A stretch of 64,000 nucleotides of DNA from Thermoflavifilum aggregans (GTDB taxonomy: Bacteria; Bacteroidota; Bacteroidia; Chitinophagales; Chitinophagaceae). The number at the start of each line of letters is the position of its first letter. Within the stretch, counting starts at the first letter, position 1. Location of the stretch: contig NZ_PGFG01000001.1 of NCBI RefSeq assembly GCF_002797735.1, positions 1,116,001 to 1,180,000 on the forward strand, read 5' to 3'. The notes below the pieces were generated by a model, which saw only the letters and a program-made list of their open reading frames with translations, was not told where the DNA came from and made no database searches. Shown piece by piece: positions 34,670 to 43,702 of this stretch. The position numbers and the translations under genes were made by a program.

Positions 34670-35716
34670 TCAGGCTAGCATTTTTTCTTTCAGATAGGTA
34701 ATCAACCTGTTTCGCATATCCTGCAGCAGCTGTTCAATTTCGGCTTCGTGTTTTCCTTTGATGTGTGCAATTTCAGCAACGGCATAGCGTTCCAGATAAT
34801 GCATCTCAAATACGGATATTGCATAGCTATCCTGCTCCTGCAGCCATTGTTTCATGGTTTGTTCAGCTTCTTCGGTTTCAAACTGTTCAATTTCCTCATC
34901 TGATAATCCTGCATCCATCAGAATTTCATCCCAGGCATATTGTTTCATTTGATAGGAAACATCATCCAGGTTTTCCACCAGTTCGGGCATTTCTTCCGCA
35001 TTAGCTGTGAGCTCTTCACTTTCAGCTGATTCTGCAGCCGGCATCCAATCGCGTTCCACACCAAATTCCTGTTTGTATCGTTCGCTGATTTCCTGCAGTT
35101 TTTGATCTGCTATTTCATAAACCCACAAATTCAGCTTTTCCGGAGCTTCTTCCAGTTGCCCGTATGCATCGTAGATGCTGATGTACAGATCGTTCAGGAT
35201 ATCATTTATTTTGAGTTTATTTTCTTTGATCAACATCCTCAAAAGAGGTTTGCGAAATGCTTCGCGCATGATATGTTGCCTTAGATCAGGTAAAATGTGG
35301 TCCAGATAATGGATGAAGTTTTCCGCATCGCTTTCTTGGTGAAGCTGGCTAAGAATTTGTCTGCCTTGCTGAGTACGTTGTTCGAGTTGTTGTTTTCTTT
35401 TGAATAAATAATCTTTTCGCTCCACCTGCTTTTGTTCACGCACAGCTTTGCGCAGCGTATCCAAAGCGTTGTTCACAGCCATGACGGCCGATGTACCACG
35501 TTCCTTTACCAGCAGTACTTTGGAAAGCATGGGTAAAGTAAGCGTAATCACATATTCTGCACCTTCCTTTTTGATGTGCACGGTAAGCGTTGGAAGTTTG
35601 GGATATTCTTTTAAAATGCGTTCAATGCGTTTTAATTTTTTGCGGATTTCTTCTTCAAAAAATGTTTGCTGATGTTCTGGTTGAATGATATGCAGGTTTT
35701 GAATAAGGTATTTCAT
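34670..35716 (-). CDS. HPF/RaiA ribosome-hibernation domain fused to sigma-70-like domains
   Basis: The 348-residue protein opens with an HPF/RaiA-like beta-alpha-beta-beta-beta-alpha domain (about 1-95; MKYLIQNLHI, LTVHIKKEGAEYVITLTLP, AVNNALDTLRKAVREQK). A segment at about 133-215 resembles sigma-70 region 2 (INDILNDLYISIYDAYGQL, LNLWVYEIADQKLQEI). A long acidic linker (about 225-285) follows, then a region 4-like helix-turn-helix (about 285-345; VFEMHYLERYAVAEIA). Known HPF proteins protect or dimerise idle ribosomes. Here the second half suggests RNA-polymerase or promoter contact instead of the usual dimerisation domain. It is the last gene of the stress operon, 11 nt after thioredoxin. 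The sigma-like parts are inferred by pattern only. Confidence 0.75.
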   Translation of the reverse strand: MKYLIQNLHIIQPEHQQTFFEEEIRKKLKRIERILKEYPKLPTLTVHIKKEGAEYVITLTLPMLSKVLLVKERGTSAVMAVNNALDTLRKAVREQKQVERKDYLFKRKQQLEQRTQQGRQILSQLHQESDAENFIHYLDHILPDLRQHIMREAFRKPLLRMLIKENKLKINDILNDLYISIYDAYGQLEEAPEKLNLWVYEIADQKLQEISERYKQEFGVERDWMPAAESAESEELTANAEEMPELVENLDDVSYQMKQYAWDEILMDAGLSDEEIEQFETEEAEQTMKQWLQEQDSYAISVFEMHYLERYAVAEIAHIKGKHEAEIEQLLQDMRNRLITYLKEKMLA

Positions 35717-35727
35717 GGCTTATCGTT

Positions 35728-36036
35728 TTAGGATTGTACGGATGAAAATTGCAACAATTGATTCAGCAGCGTTTGCCGGTCAATCATGCCGGTATGACGC
35801 CATTTGATTTGTCCCTTCTGAAAAATAATGAATGTAGGGATAGCCTGAATCTGATATTGCATGGCTATTTGCTGATTTTTATCAACATTGATTTTAATAA
35901 CCCGTGCTTTACCCTGCACTTGCCGGGCAACATCCTGTATAATAGGATGCATGGCCTTGCAGGGCCCGCACCAGTCGGCATAAAAATCAACCAGTATCGG
36001 CTGTTCGGATTGTATCAGTTGATGAAACGGTTCCAT
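35728..36036 (-). CDS. Thioredoxin
   Basis: A 102-residue cytoplasmic thioredoxin with the classical active site DWCGPCK (WCGPC) and cis-Pro in IQAIPTFIIF. It reduces disulfides or supports a peroxidase or chaperone. It is the fifth gene of the Hsp20-J-protein-FtsH-thioredoxin-HPF cluster (36 nt after ftsH, 11 nt before the HPF fusion gene), which makes a role in heat or oxidative stress more likely than general housekeeping. Confidence 0.93.
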   Translation of the reverse strand: MEPFHQLIQSEQPILVDFYADWCGPCKAMHPIIQDVARQVQGKARVIKINVDKNQQIAMQYQIQAIPTFIIFQKGQIKWRHTGMIDRQTLLNQLLQFSSVQS

Positions 36037-36072
36037 AGTTTTCAGTTTTTATGTAATGGTGATCAAATTGTT

Positions 36073-37974
36073 TTAATGTTGTATGGTTGCGGGAGTTGCT
36101 GATAAGATGGCTACGATTTCATCGCGGTTAAGCACTTCTTTTTCGAGCAATGCTTGCGCCAGCTGATCGAGCAGCTCCCGTTTTTCGGTTAATAATTGTT
36201 TGGTTTCTGCATAACATTGAGCTATGATCTGATAGGTTTCTTCATCAATTTGTTGTTCCAGTTTTTCGGAACGCCGGTCGGTGTACAGATCATTTTTCAG
36301 GAATCCCGGTCCGCTTTGTGTGACCAGCGAAAGGTTGGGCAGTTTATCACTCATGCCATAAACGGTAATCATGCTGCGGGCCAGTTGCATAACGCGTTCC
36401 AGATCGTTGGAAGCGCCGGTAGAAATTTCGTTGAATACAATTTCTTCAGCAGCGCGACCGCCAAGCAATCCTTTTATTTTGCCCAACAGTTCAGATTTCG
36501 TCATCAGGTAACGATCTTCCAGTGGCATTTGCAGGGTATAGCCCAACGCACCTACGCCCCGCGGCACAATGGAAACCTTTTGTACCTGATCGGCTCCCGG
36601 TGTAAAATATCCTACGATGGCATGGCCTGCTTCGTGGTAGGCAACGATTTGTTTTTCTCTGGGACTGATGATGCGGCTTTTGCGTTCCAGCCCGGCAATA
36701 ACCCGTTCAATAGCGGCTTCAAAATCGCTTTGCATCACAGCTTCATGGCCATTGCGCACGGCAATAATGGCGGCTTCGTTGCATACATTGGCTATTTCTG
36801 CGCCGGCAAATCCGGGTGTTTGGGCCGCCAGCTGTTTCAGGTTTACGGAAGGATGCAGTTTCAATTTTCGGGTGTGAACAGCGAAAATGGCTTCCCTGCC
36901 TTTCATATCTGGTCTGTCGACCACTACCTGCCGATCAAAACGGCCAGGCCTTAGCAGGGCAGGATCGAGCACCTGGGGGCGGTTGGTGGCACCAAAGATA
37001 ATTAGTCCGCTGGTGGGGTCAAAGCCATCCATTTCCACCAGCAATTGGTTCAGCGTATTTTCCCGTTCATCGTAGCCACCCATGAAGGCGGTGTTGCCTG
37101 AGCGGCTTTTGCCAATAGCATCCAGCTCATCAATGAAGATGATACAGGGAGCTTTTTCCTTGGCCTGGCGAAACAGGTCGCGCACCCGCGCAGCGCCTAC
37201 GCCCACAAACATTTCCACGAAATCTGACCCACTGATGTTGAAGAAAGGTACCCCGGCTTCGCCTGCTACAGCCTTTGCCAGCAATGTTTTGCCCGTACCG
37301 GGAGGGCCTACCAGCAAAACTCCCTTGGGAAGCTTGCCTCCCAGCCGGGTATATTTCTGCGGATTGCGAAGAAAATCAACCACCTCCTTTACTTCTTCCA
37401 CGGCTTCGTCAATACCTGCTACATCACTGAAACGAACGGGATTTTGCTGATTTTCATCGTGGATCTTCAGCTTCCCATCACCCACCTGCAGGAAGTTATT
37501 TTTGGGAAACATGCGCCGGAACAGAAATCCGTAAAGGGCTACAAAAAACACAATCGGTAAAATCCAGTTCAGGAAAAAATTGCGCAGGGCGTGGTCTTCT
37601 ATTTTCCCGGAATAATCCACGCCATGATCATCCAACATTTGCAGCAGAGAACGGTCGTCCACATCAGGGATGCGATTCACTACAAATTGCCGGTTTACTT
37701 CATCTTCCACTTCCTGCAGCCGGATGCGCCAGGGTGCGGATGGACTGTTTTCAATGGAATGACGGGTGGAATCAGGAGTTTTGAATAAACCTACAATTTT
37801 ATCAGGAAAAATGACCACGCGCTCCACCAGGCCGGAATCTACCTTGTGTTTGAATTCTGTATAGCTGAGCTGATGCGTTGCATAACGCTGCGGGAAAAAC
37901 AGCCATTGCTGCAGCAACATACCAGCCAGCAGGCTGATGAAGTACCAAAGTGTAAATTTTTGATTTTTTTCCAT
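36073..37974 (-). CDS. ftsH: ATP-dependent zinc metalloprotease FtsH
   Basis: A membrane AAA+ protease of 633 residues that degrades misfolded membrane and regulatory proteins. Two transmembrane segments (about 9-27 and 134-152) flank a periplasmic domain. The AAA module has Walker A GPPGTGKT (223-230), Walker [12 protein letters not shown] (about 278-288) and the second region of homology [20 protein letters not shown]. The zinc site HEAGH (447-451) and the third ligand in SNDLERV are present. Embedded between a small unknown gene and thioredoxin, it is probably a stress-specific paralogue. Whether another ftsH exists elsewhere in the genome cannot be seen here. Confidence 0.96.
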   Translation of the reverse strand: MEKNQKFTLWYFISLLAGMLLQQWLFFPQRYATHQLSYTEFKHKVDSGLVERVVIFPDKIVGLFKTPDSTRHSIENSPSAPWRIRLQEVEDEVNRQFVVNRIPDVDDRSLLQMLDDHGVDYSGKIEDHALRNFFLNWILPIVFFVALYGFLFRRMFPKNNFLQVGDGKLKIHDENQQNPVRFSDVAGIDEAVEEVKEVVDFLRNPQKYTRLGGKLPKGVLLVGPPGTGKTLLAKAVAGEAGVPFFNISGSDFVEMFVGVGAARVRDLFRQAKEKAPCIIFIDELDAIGKSRSGNTAFMGGYDERENTLNQLLVEMDGFDPTSGLIIFGATNRPQVLDPALLRPGRFDRQVVVDRPDMKGREAIFAVHTRKLKLHPSVNLKQLAAQTPGFAGAEIANVCNEAAIIAVRNGHEAVMQSDFEAAIERVIAGLERKSRIISPREKQIVAYHEAGHAIVGYFTPGADQVQKVSIVPRGVGALGYTLQMPLEDRYLMTKSELLGKIKGLLGGRAAEEIVFNEISTGASNDLERVMQLARSMITVYGMSDKLPNLSLVTQSGPGFLKNDLYTDRRSEKLEQQIDEETYQIIAQCYAETKQLLTEKRELLDQLAQALLEKEVLNRDEIVAILSATPATIQH

Positions 37975-37985
37975 GGTTATACATT

Positions 37986-38345
37986 TTATGCATATCGAAT
38001 CCAGTGCAGCACAACTCTGGCTGCACGCGGGTTTTGCACGGGAAGCCGGCTGATGAGCAGATGAAACGCTTCTCTGGACATAAGCCAGCTGCGCACCAGC
38101 TGCCCGGCTTCATCTACATATACAGCATGCAGGTGTTGCTCGGGTTGCTCTCCGGCCAGGTGGAGAATGCGCCGGATCAGCGGAATCAGCTGTTCCACTT
38201 CGTCGGGCATGCATAGCTGCAGGCGCTTAAGCCAGTAGCTGAAATACGCCCGCCTTGCCCAGCTGTTTAATTCCATCTGGTATTCCAGCATGCGTTCCCA
38301 TTCGTGGGGATAATGGTCATAGAGCACAGGAAACCTGTTTTCCAT
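37986..38345 (-). CDS. Small protein of unknown function in the stress operon
   Basis: I do not recognise this 119-residue protein. It is rich in Arg, Trp, Leu and Glu, has no signal peptide or membrane segment, and appears mostly helical (HEWERMLEYQMELNSWARRAYFSYWL, MPDEVEQLIPLIRRILHLA). It starts 2 nt after the J-protein gene and ends 11 nt before ftsH, so it is translated from the same mRNA. By position it resembles CbpM, the J-protein modulator often encoded next to CbpA, but the sequence does not look like CbpM. A co-chaperone or protease adaptor role is only a guess from context. Confidence 0.65.
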   Translation of the reverse strand: MENRFPVLYDHYPHEWERMLEYQMELNSWARRAYFSYWLKRLQLCMPDEVEQLIPLIRRILHLAGEQPEQHLHAVYVDEAGQLVRSWLMSREAFHLLISRLPVQNPRAARVVLHWIRYA

Positions 38346-38347
38346 AG

Positions 38348-39283
38348 TTACACTGTTGTACGTTCAAATGTTTTTTTCAATTGTTCAACAGCGCGGCGCT
38401 GTTCTTCCGTAAGTTTTGAAGGCAGCCACAGATGTACTTCCACCAGCATATCGCCGTATTGGCCGGGTTGATTGTACACGGGCATCCCTTTGCCTTTGAT
38501 GCGCAGGATAGAACCATGCGAAGTGCCGGCCGGTATGGTCAGCAAAATTTTGCCTGAAGGAGTGGCCACTTCTTTTTTGCAACCCAGCAAGGCATCCCAG
38601 AACGGGATGGTAATCACCTGCTTCAGATCGTTGCCGTTGCGGATGAATTGATGATGAGGCAACACATGCAGGGTGATGTACAAATCTCCGGCAGGTCCTC
38701 CGCCTACGCCAGGCTGGCCTTTGCCTGTAATGCGGATCTGCATCCCGTCGTAAACACCCGGCTTCAGCTTGATGCGCATTTTCTGGCCATTTACTTCAAT
38801 GAGACGTTCGGTGCCATGATAAGCCTCATCAAAGCTTAACGTCATGCTAGCCTGCAAATCAGCTCCCCTGGCTGATCCTGCGCGCGTGCGGGCACGGCTG
38901 CCCGTGCCGCGCCGTTGCCCGAAAAGATGCTCGAAAATGCTGCCCAGTCCGGCATCACCGAAAATGTCTTCAATATCTCCTTCGTAATAAAAAGTTTGTC
39001 CACCTCCCGGGCTACCCCAGCTATAAGTCTTTCCTTGCTGACCGGCAAACTGATCTGCATATTGCCATTGATCGCCAAACTGGTCATATTTTTTTCGTTT
39101 CTCCGGATCGCTCAGCACTTCATACGCTTCGTTAATCTCCTTGAATTTTTCTTCTGCTTCCTTATTTCCCGGGTTTTTATCCGGATGATATTTGATGGCC
39201 AGCTTGCGATAAGCCTTTTTGATTTCATCCTCAGTTGCCGATCGCGATACACCCAAAATTGAGTAATAATCTTTTTTAGCCAC
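38348..39283 (-). CDS. CbpA-type J-domain co-chaperone
   Basis: A class B J-protein of 311 residues that stimulates DnaK and binds unfolded clients. The J domain (about 1-70; [20 protein letters not shown]) contains the essential HPD in [12 protein letters not shown] short Gly/Phe-rich stretch (about 75-140) and two C-terminal substrate-binding domains follow, and there is no CxxCxGxG zinc finger, which separates it from DnaJ and matches CbpA. The start codon is GTG. A hairpin terminator lies between it and the upstream hsp20 gene, so it may be transcribed by partial read-through. It is followed by a small unknown gene (2-nt gap). Confidence 0.93.
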   Translation of the reverse strand: MAKKDYYSILGVSRSATEDEIKKAYRKLAIKYHPDKNPGNKEAEEKFKEINEAYEVLSDPEKRKKYDQFGDQWQYADQFAGQQGKTYSWGSPGGGQTFYYEGDIEDIFGDAGLGSIFEHLFGQRRGTGSRARTRAGSARGADLQASMTLSFDEAYHGTERLIEVNGQKMRIKLKPGVYDGMQIRITGKGQPGVGGGPAGDLYITLHVLPHHQFIRNGNDLKQVITIPFWDALLGCKKEVATPSGKILLTIPAGTSHGSILRIKGKGMPVYNQPGQYGDMLVEVHLWLPSKLTEEQRRAVEQLKKTFERTTV

Positions 39284-39312
39284 GGTATAATTGTTTTTTT
39301 TCAGGTGGAAAA

Positions 39313-39342
39313 ATAAGGGGGCAGAGCGTTCTGCCCCCTTAT
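39313..39342 (-). terminator. Intrinsic terminator or attenuator between hsp20 and the J-protein gene
   Basis: A 13-bp stem, ATAAGGGGGCAGA/TCTGCCCCCTTAT (39313-39325 and 39330-39342), with a GCGT loop. On the minus strand it is followed by TTTTTCC, the classic terminator layout. It stands 3' of hsp20 and 5' of the J-protein gene, so hsp20 is probably made in excess of the downstream genes. Confidence 0.85.
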
Positions 39343-39365
39343 GATGCCCTTACCGGTTGAATGCA

Positions 39366-39800
39366 TTATTCAACCGAAATTTCTTTGGGGGCTTGTTTTA
39401 CGGCGATTTCCTTTTTCGGGAGTTCGAGCTTCAGCACACCATCTTCATAAGATGCCTTGATTTTGTCGGCATCCACGCTATCCGGCAAGGTAAACGAACG
39501 GCTGAAGGAAGTGAAATTGAATTCCCGCCGGGTAACTTTTCTGTGCTTTTCTTCTTTTTCTTCCTTTTTCTCAGCGGAAATGGTAAGTACATCACCATCT
39601 ACGCTGATTTTGAAATCTGATTTCTTTAAACCCGGCGCAGCCAGTTCCAGTTCATAGCTGGTGTTGGTTTCATGAATGTTTACTGCCGGAACGCGTGTAC
39701 CGGTTTGCACGCCCCGAAACCAATCATCGCCGAAAAACTCATCGAGCAATTGAGAAAAGCTCGGAAATACTTCAGATTCGTTCCATTTAATCAGTGACAT
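39366..39800 (-). CDS. Hsp20/alpha-crystallin small heat-shock protein
   Basis: A 144-residue ATP-independent holdase. The alpha-crystallin domain (about 45-135) includes the A-x-x-x-n-GvL-like motif in ASYEDGVLKLELPKKE and the strand region DFKISVDGDVLTISAEKK. The short N-terminal arm (SEVFPSFSQLLDEFFGDDWF) is typical. It heads the stress cluster and is separated from the J-protein gene by a strong terminator, so it can be expressed alone. No TAnnTTTG promoter is visible upstream, unlike at most housekeeping genes in the window. Confidence 0.95.
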   Translation of the reverse strand: MSLIKWNESEVFPSFSQLLDEFFGDDWFRGVQTGTRVPAVNIHETNTSYELELAAPGLKKSDFKISVDGDVLTISAEKKEEKEEKHRKVTRREFNFTSFSRSFTLPDSVDADKIKASYEDGVLKLELPKKEIAVKQAPKEISVE

Positions 39801-39889
39801 AGTTTTTTGTTTTTAAGGTTTTTGAATATTGTTTTCATCTTCTACTGATGAAAAATTGTGCCGCTTACTTGAAACTGAAAATTTGTATG

Positions 39890-39908
39890 CAGATAGATTA
39901 ATTATCTG
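39890..39908. promoter_or_regulatory. Inverted repeat upstream of hsp20
   Basis: CAGATA (39890-39895) and TATCTG (39903-39908) are perfect arms 7 nt apart, about 90 nt before the hsp20 ATG. It is not a CIRCE element. A possible operator for a stress regulator, but short enough to arise by chance. Confidence 0.3.
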
Positions 39909-40011
39909 ACAATTAGTCGGTTGTATATGAATGAAAACGCCGTAATGGCACATGTTTTATGTTGACATTTGGAATACGAAAAGATACAAAAACAGATTGG
40001 AGATGAAATGT

Positions 40012-40019
40012 TAACTTTG
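40012..40019 (+). promoter_or_regulatory. -7 element of prfC
   Basis: TAACTTTG matches TAnnTTTG, 26 nt before the prfC ATG. No -33 TTTG at the right spacing. Confidence 0.5.
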
Positions 40020-40045
40020 CGGCTTTTGCAAATGCAAATAAAAGT

Positions 40046-41650
40046 ATGTCAGATTTATTAACCGAGATTCAGCGTCGGCGCACATTTGCCATTATTTCAC
40101 ACCCTGATGCCGGGAAAACCACGCTTACTGAAAAGCTGCTTTTGTTTGGTGGTGCTATTCAAACTGCTGGTGCTGTGAAATCAAACAAAATTAAAAAACA
40201 TGCAACCTCCGATTTTATGGAAATTGAGCGCCAGCGTGGTATTTCAGTGGCAACATCGGTGATGAGTTTTGCCTACAAAGGCAAACTGATCAATTTGCTG
40301 GATACTCCCGGGCATAAAGATTTTGCAGAAGATACCTATCGTACTCTTACAGCTGTGGATAGTGTGATACTGGTGATTGATAGTGTAAAAGGGGTAGAGG
40401 AGCAAACCAAACGATTGATGGAAGTGTGCCGGATGCGCAACACACCGGTTATTGTTTTTATCAACAAGCTGGATCGGGAAGGACGACCACCTTTTGATTT
40501 GTTGGATGAACTGGAATCTTTGCTTGCAATACGGGTAAAACCATTGAGCTGGCCTATCAATATGGGACGCGAGTTTAAAGGCGTTTATCACATCTTTGAT
40601 CATAGCATTTTATTATTTCGTCCGCATGAAAAAGCAAGTGATGATGATCGCATTTATGTGCAGGATGTAAATGATCCCCGATTGGAAACTTTATTACCCG
40701 AATCAGATTTGCGCCAGTTGCGTGAAGATGTGGCTTTAGTGGAAGCTGTGTATGATTCGTTTTCCAAAGAAGAATACCTGAAAGGCAATCTGGCTCCCGT
40801 GTTTTTTGGCAGTGCATTGAATAATTTCGGTGTCAAGGAATTGCTCGATACTTTTATTGAAATTGCTCCGCCTCCGCAACCCCGCATGACCAGTGAACGC
40901 CTGGTACAACCTGAAGAAGAAAAGATGACGGGATTTGTATTCAAGATTCATGCAAATCTGGATCCCAAACATCGGGATCGCATTGCTTTTGTTCGCATTT
41001 GTTCCGGGAAATTCCAGCGCAATAAATTTTATCATCATGTGCGTTTGCAGCGCGATCTGCGTTTCAGCAATCCATACAGTTTTCTGGCACAGGAAAAAAA
41101 TGTAGTGGAAGATGCCTATCCCGGCGATGTGGTAGGTTTGTTTGATACAGGAAATTTTAAAATTGGTGATACACTTACAGAAGGTGAAGATTTTTATTTT
41201 ACCGGTATCCCCAGTTTTTCGCCTGAAATATTCAAGGAGCTGGTGAATAAAGATCCGATGAAAACCAAACAGCTGGAAAAAGGCATTCGCCAGTTAACAG
41301 ATGAAGGTGTGGCCCAGCTTTTTATTCAGCCACAGGGTAATCGCAGAATCATTGGTTGTGTGGGAGAGTTGCAGTTTGAAGTGATTCAATATCGTTTGTT
41401 GCATGAATATGGTGCATCCTGTGCATTTGTACCACTTCCTTTTTACAAAGCCTGTTGGTTGCGGGGTGATGAAAAAGATATCGAAGCTTTTATTCGTTTC
41501 AAGCAAAATCAGGTGGTGAAAGATAAAGATGGCCGATGGGTATATCTGGCCCAGTCTGAATGGTTTTTACAAACTGAAATGCAAAATCATCCAGAAATTC
41601 AGTTTGATTTTTATGCCGAGATTCATCACACATCCGAGCCCGTTTCCTGA
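40046..41650 (+). CDS. prfC: Peptide chain release factor 3
   Basis: RF3 is a translational GTPase that removes RF1/RF2 from the ribosome after termination. The 534 residues include the P-loop [16 protein letters not shown], the switch region with [34 protein letters not shown] and NKLDREGR. The C-terminal domain then follows ([13 protein letters not shown]). The start [23 protein letters not shown] is standard. It is a monocistronic-looking gene with its own promoter element, divergent from the stress cluster. Confidence 0.97.
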   Translation: MSDLLTEIQRRRTFAIISHPDAGKTTLTEKLLLFGGAIQTAGAVKSNKIKKHATSDFMEIERQRGISVATSVMSFAYKGKLINLLDTPGHKDFAEDTYRTLTAVDSVILVIDSVKGVEEQTKRLMEVCRMRNTPVIVFINKLDREGRPPFDLLDELESLLAIRVKPLSWPINMGREFKGVYHIFDHSILLFRPHEKASDDDRIYVQDVNDPRLETLLPESDLRQLREDVALVEAVYDSFSKEEYLKGNLAPVFFGSALNNFGVKELLDTFIEIAPPPQPRMTSERLVQPEEEKMTGFVFKIHANLDPKHRDRIAFVRICSGKFQRNKFYHHVRLQRDLRFSNPYSFLAQEKNVVEDAYPGDVVGLFDTGNFKIGDTLTEGEDFYFTGIPSFSPEIFKELVNKDPMKTKQLEKGIRQLTDEGVAQLFIQPQGNRRIIGCVGELQFEVIQYRLLHEYGASCAFVPLPFYKACWLRGDEKDIEAFIRFKQNQVVKDKDGRWVYLAQSEWFLQTEMQNHPEIQFDFYAEIHHTSEPVS

Positions 41651-41696
41651 GTTGTAGGATACGGGATTCAGTTATAGAGGCATTTACCCGGAAACC

Positions 41697-42224
41697 TTAT
41701 CTTTTTCTTTCCCAGACCTGAAAGCTCATGGCAAAAGTATTTTTTTCATCGGCTTCTTGATATTGTTCATGGATCAGCTGCCATTCATGGGTATCAATGT
41801 GTGGGAAATAACGGTTGCCTTCAATATCCGCATGGATACGGGTCAAGTAAATCCGTTGCAGGTAAGGCCACGCCTGTTGAAAGATATCGGCACCACCGGT
41901 TACAAACACTTCGCTGGTTTGGTATTTGGCTGCTGCATGGAAAGCATCCAATAGATTGTGTGTGACTTCTACATCGGGAGCTGACCACTGCATTTGTCGG
42001 GTAATGACAATATGCGGCCTGCCGGGCAATGCTTTTCCGCCCATGGATTCAAATGTTTTCCGGCCCATGATCAGCGGTTTTCCCCAGGTAGTTTGCTTGA
42101 AATATTTCAGATCGGCCGGCAGATGCCAGGGCATAACATTGTCTTTGCCAATCACATTGCCACGCGTAGCAGCCACAATAGCAGAAATGCGGAAGGGAAA
42201 TAGATTGGATGCATCGTTATTCAT
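41697..42224 (-). CDS. folA: Dihydrofolate reductase
   Basis: NADPH-dependent reductase of 175 residues that regenerates tetrahydrofolate. Motifs: [27 protein letters not shown] with the substrate Asp (PADL), [19 protein letters not shown] and [15 protein letters not shown] ten-residue N-terminal extension precedes the usual start. The ATG overlaps the thyA stop by 4 nt, so the two are translationally coupled: ThyA makes dihydrofolate, which FolA reduces. Confidence 0.95.
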   Translation of the reverse strand: MNNDASNLFPFRISAIVAATRGNVIGKDNVMPWHLPADLKYFKQTTWGKPLIMGRKTFESMGGKALPGRPHIVITRQMQWSAPDVEVTHNLLDAFHAAAKYQTSEVFVTGGADIFQQAWPYLQRIYLTRIHADIEGNRYFPHIDTHEWQLIHEQYQEADEKNTFAMSFQVWERKR

Positions 42225-43036
42225 ACGGCAACAGGTGCTTTAATGGCCGGATGGCACTCATAATGCAGCAATTGAAAATCTTCATAGCGGAAGGAAAAAA
42301 TATCTTTTACTTCCGGATTGAGCTGCATGACGGCCGGATCAAAAGGCCGGCGAGAAAGTTGCTCCCTGGCTTGTTCCACATGATTATTGTATAAATGCAC
42401 ATCGCCGAAAGTATGAATAAATTCACCCGGAATCATATCACACACCTGAGCCATCATCATCGTTAACAGGGCATACGATGCTATGTTGAAAGGCACGCCC
42501 AGAAACACATCGCCACTTCGCTGATAGAGCTGGCAGCTCAATATTCTTTTTCCTGATTTTTCATCCAATCGTGTATAAAACTGAAACAGGCAATGACAGG
42601 GACTCAATGCCATCTTTGGGAGATCGGCCACATTCCAGGCACTTACAATGATGCGGCGCGAATCGGGATCTTGTTTCAGTAATTTTACTGCCTGGGCAAT
42701 CTGATCGACGCTGCTTCCATCGGCTGCAGGCCAGCTGCGCCATTGTTTGCCATACACCGGTCCCAGCTCTCCGTTTTCATCAGCCCATTCATCCCAGATG
42801 GTAACTCCATGTTCATGCAGGTAATGAATATTGGTATCACCACGCAGGAACCACAGCAGCTCGTAAATAATGGATTTCAGATGCATTTTCTTGGTAGTCA
42901 GCAAAGGGAATCCTTTTTGCAGATCAAACCGCATCTGATAGCCGAATATACTGCGCGTTCCCACACCTGTACGGTCGTTTTTGGGTACACCATGGTCCAG
43001 AATATAACGCAGCAAATCGAGGTAAGCTTGTTCCAT
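42221..43036 (-). CDS. thyA: Thymidylate synthase
   Basis: Converts dUMP to dTMP with methylene-tetrahydrofolate as donor. The 271-residue chain contains [35 protein letters not shown], the catalytic Cys in [10 protein letters not shown], the Arg block [14 protein letters not shown] and [13 protein letters not shown]. Slightly longer than the 264-residue E. coli enzyme, and all key residues are present. It forms a two-gene operon with folA (4-nt overlap). Presence of ThyA indicates that the flavin-dependent ThyX is not required. Confidence 0.97.
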   Translation of the reverse strand: MEQAYLDLLRYILDHGVPKNDRTGVGTRSIFGYQMRFDLQKGFPLLTTKKMHLKSIIYELLWFLRGDTNIHYLHEHGVTIWDEWADENGELGPVYGKQWRSWPAADGSSVDQIAQAVKLLKQDPDSRRIIVSAWNVADLPKMALSPCHCLFQFYTRLDEKSGKRILSCQLYQRSGDVFLGVPFNIASYALLTMMMAQVCDMIPGEFIHTFGDVHLYNNHVEQAREQLSRRPFDPAVMQLNPEVKDIFSFRYEDFQLLHYECHPAIKAPVAV

Positions 43037-43109
43037 ACCTGCAAGGTAAGTTAGTTTGGTTACTTATGCATGAACCCTGTTAAGATTGTGAGATGGATGT
43101 GCATATTGT

Positions 43110-43565
43110 TTATGCAGGCTGATCTTCCGCATACCAGCTGGCATAGGAAGAGGGAGTTTCGTACAGGGTAAGATGGTGCAGCTGCACCTGAGTCGGAAGT
43201 ACCGACCGGATTCGCCGGGCAAAGTCGATCACCAGATTTTCACAGGTTGGTGTATAATCAAGCCACACAATCCGGTCGGTATGCTGCTGCAGGGTATCTG
43301 CCAGCTCAAAGAAAGGAGTATGCCTGCATAGCAGTAGGGCATGGTCAAACTGTTCAATGATATGCTGTTGGATGCATTGCTTGATATCGCCAAAATCCAT
43401 AACCATGCCTTGTTTAGGATGCGACGGATCCTGCAGGGGCTCTCCCAGGAGCGTGACGTGCAGTTCATATCCGTGTCCGTGAATATGCCTGCATTTGCCG
43501 TCATATCCATACAATGCATGGGCGGCTTCAAAATGAAAAACACGCGTGACCCTCACCCTGTTCAT
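43110..43565 (-). CDS. queD: 6-carboxytetrahydropterin synthase / PTPS family
   Basis: A pterin-forming enzyme (about 151 residues) of the QueD/6-pyruvoyl-tetrahydropterin synthase family, used in queuosine or related deazapurine synthesis from dihydroneopterin triphosphate. Zinc His ligands are in FHFEAAHAL and in CRHIHGHGYEL, where the Cys of C-x3-HGH is the catalytic residue of QueD-type enzymes. MDFGDIK and the Glu of PTCENLV are also present. The ATG at 43565 is chosen because a -7 element lies 17 nt upstream. No queC, queE or queF is adjacent, so a PTPS role is not excluded. Confidence 0.88.
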   Translation of the reverse strand: MNRVRVTRVFHFEAAHALYGYDGKCRHIHGHGYELHVTLLGEPLQDPSHPKQGMVMDFGDIKQCIQQHIIEQFDHALLLCRHTPFFELADTLQQHTDRIVWLDYTPTCENLVIDFARRIRSVLPTQVQLHHLTLYETPSSYASWYAEDQPA

Positions 43566-43582
43566 GTGCGAATATTGACCTG

Positions 43583-43590
43583 CAAAGTTA
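43583..43590 (-). promoter_or_regulatory. -7 element of queD
   Basis: TAACTTTG on the minus strand, 17 nt before the ATG at 43565. It supports this start over the longer frame from 43619. Confidence 0.55.
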
Positions 43591-43670
43591 GGATGTTCAG
43601 GCGGAACCCTATCCGGCAACTGGCGGAAACGTTTGCGGAGATTTTCCTTTCAGTCAGGCAGAAAAAAACC

Positions 43671-43678
43671 TAAGTTTG
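43671..43678 (+). promoter_or_regulatory. -7 element of the GH2 gene
   Basis: TAAGTTTG, 24 nt before the ATG at 43703, with a TTTC 19 nt upstream as a partial -33 match. Confidence 0.5.
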
Positions 43679-43702
43679 ACCAGATAAAAACTGCAACACA
43701 CG

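Noticed and set aside
34670-39800. Calling the stress cluster a proteobacterial-type transmissible locus of stress tolerance
   Set aside because: Only Hsp20, FtsH and thioredoxin correspond. ClpG, YfdX, HdeD and KefB are missing, and no mobile element or integrase flanks the cluster.
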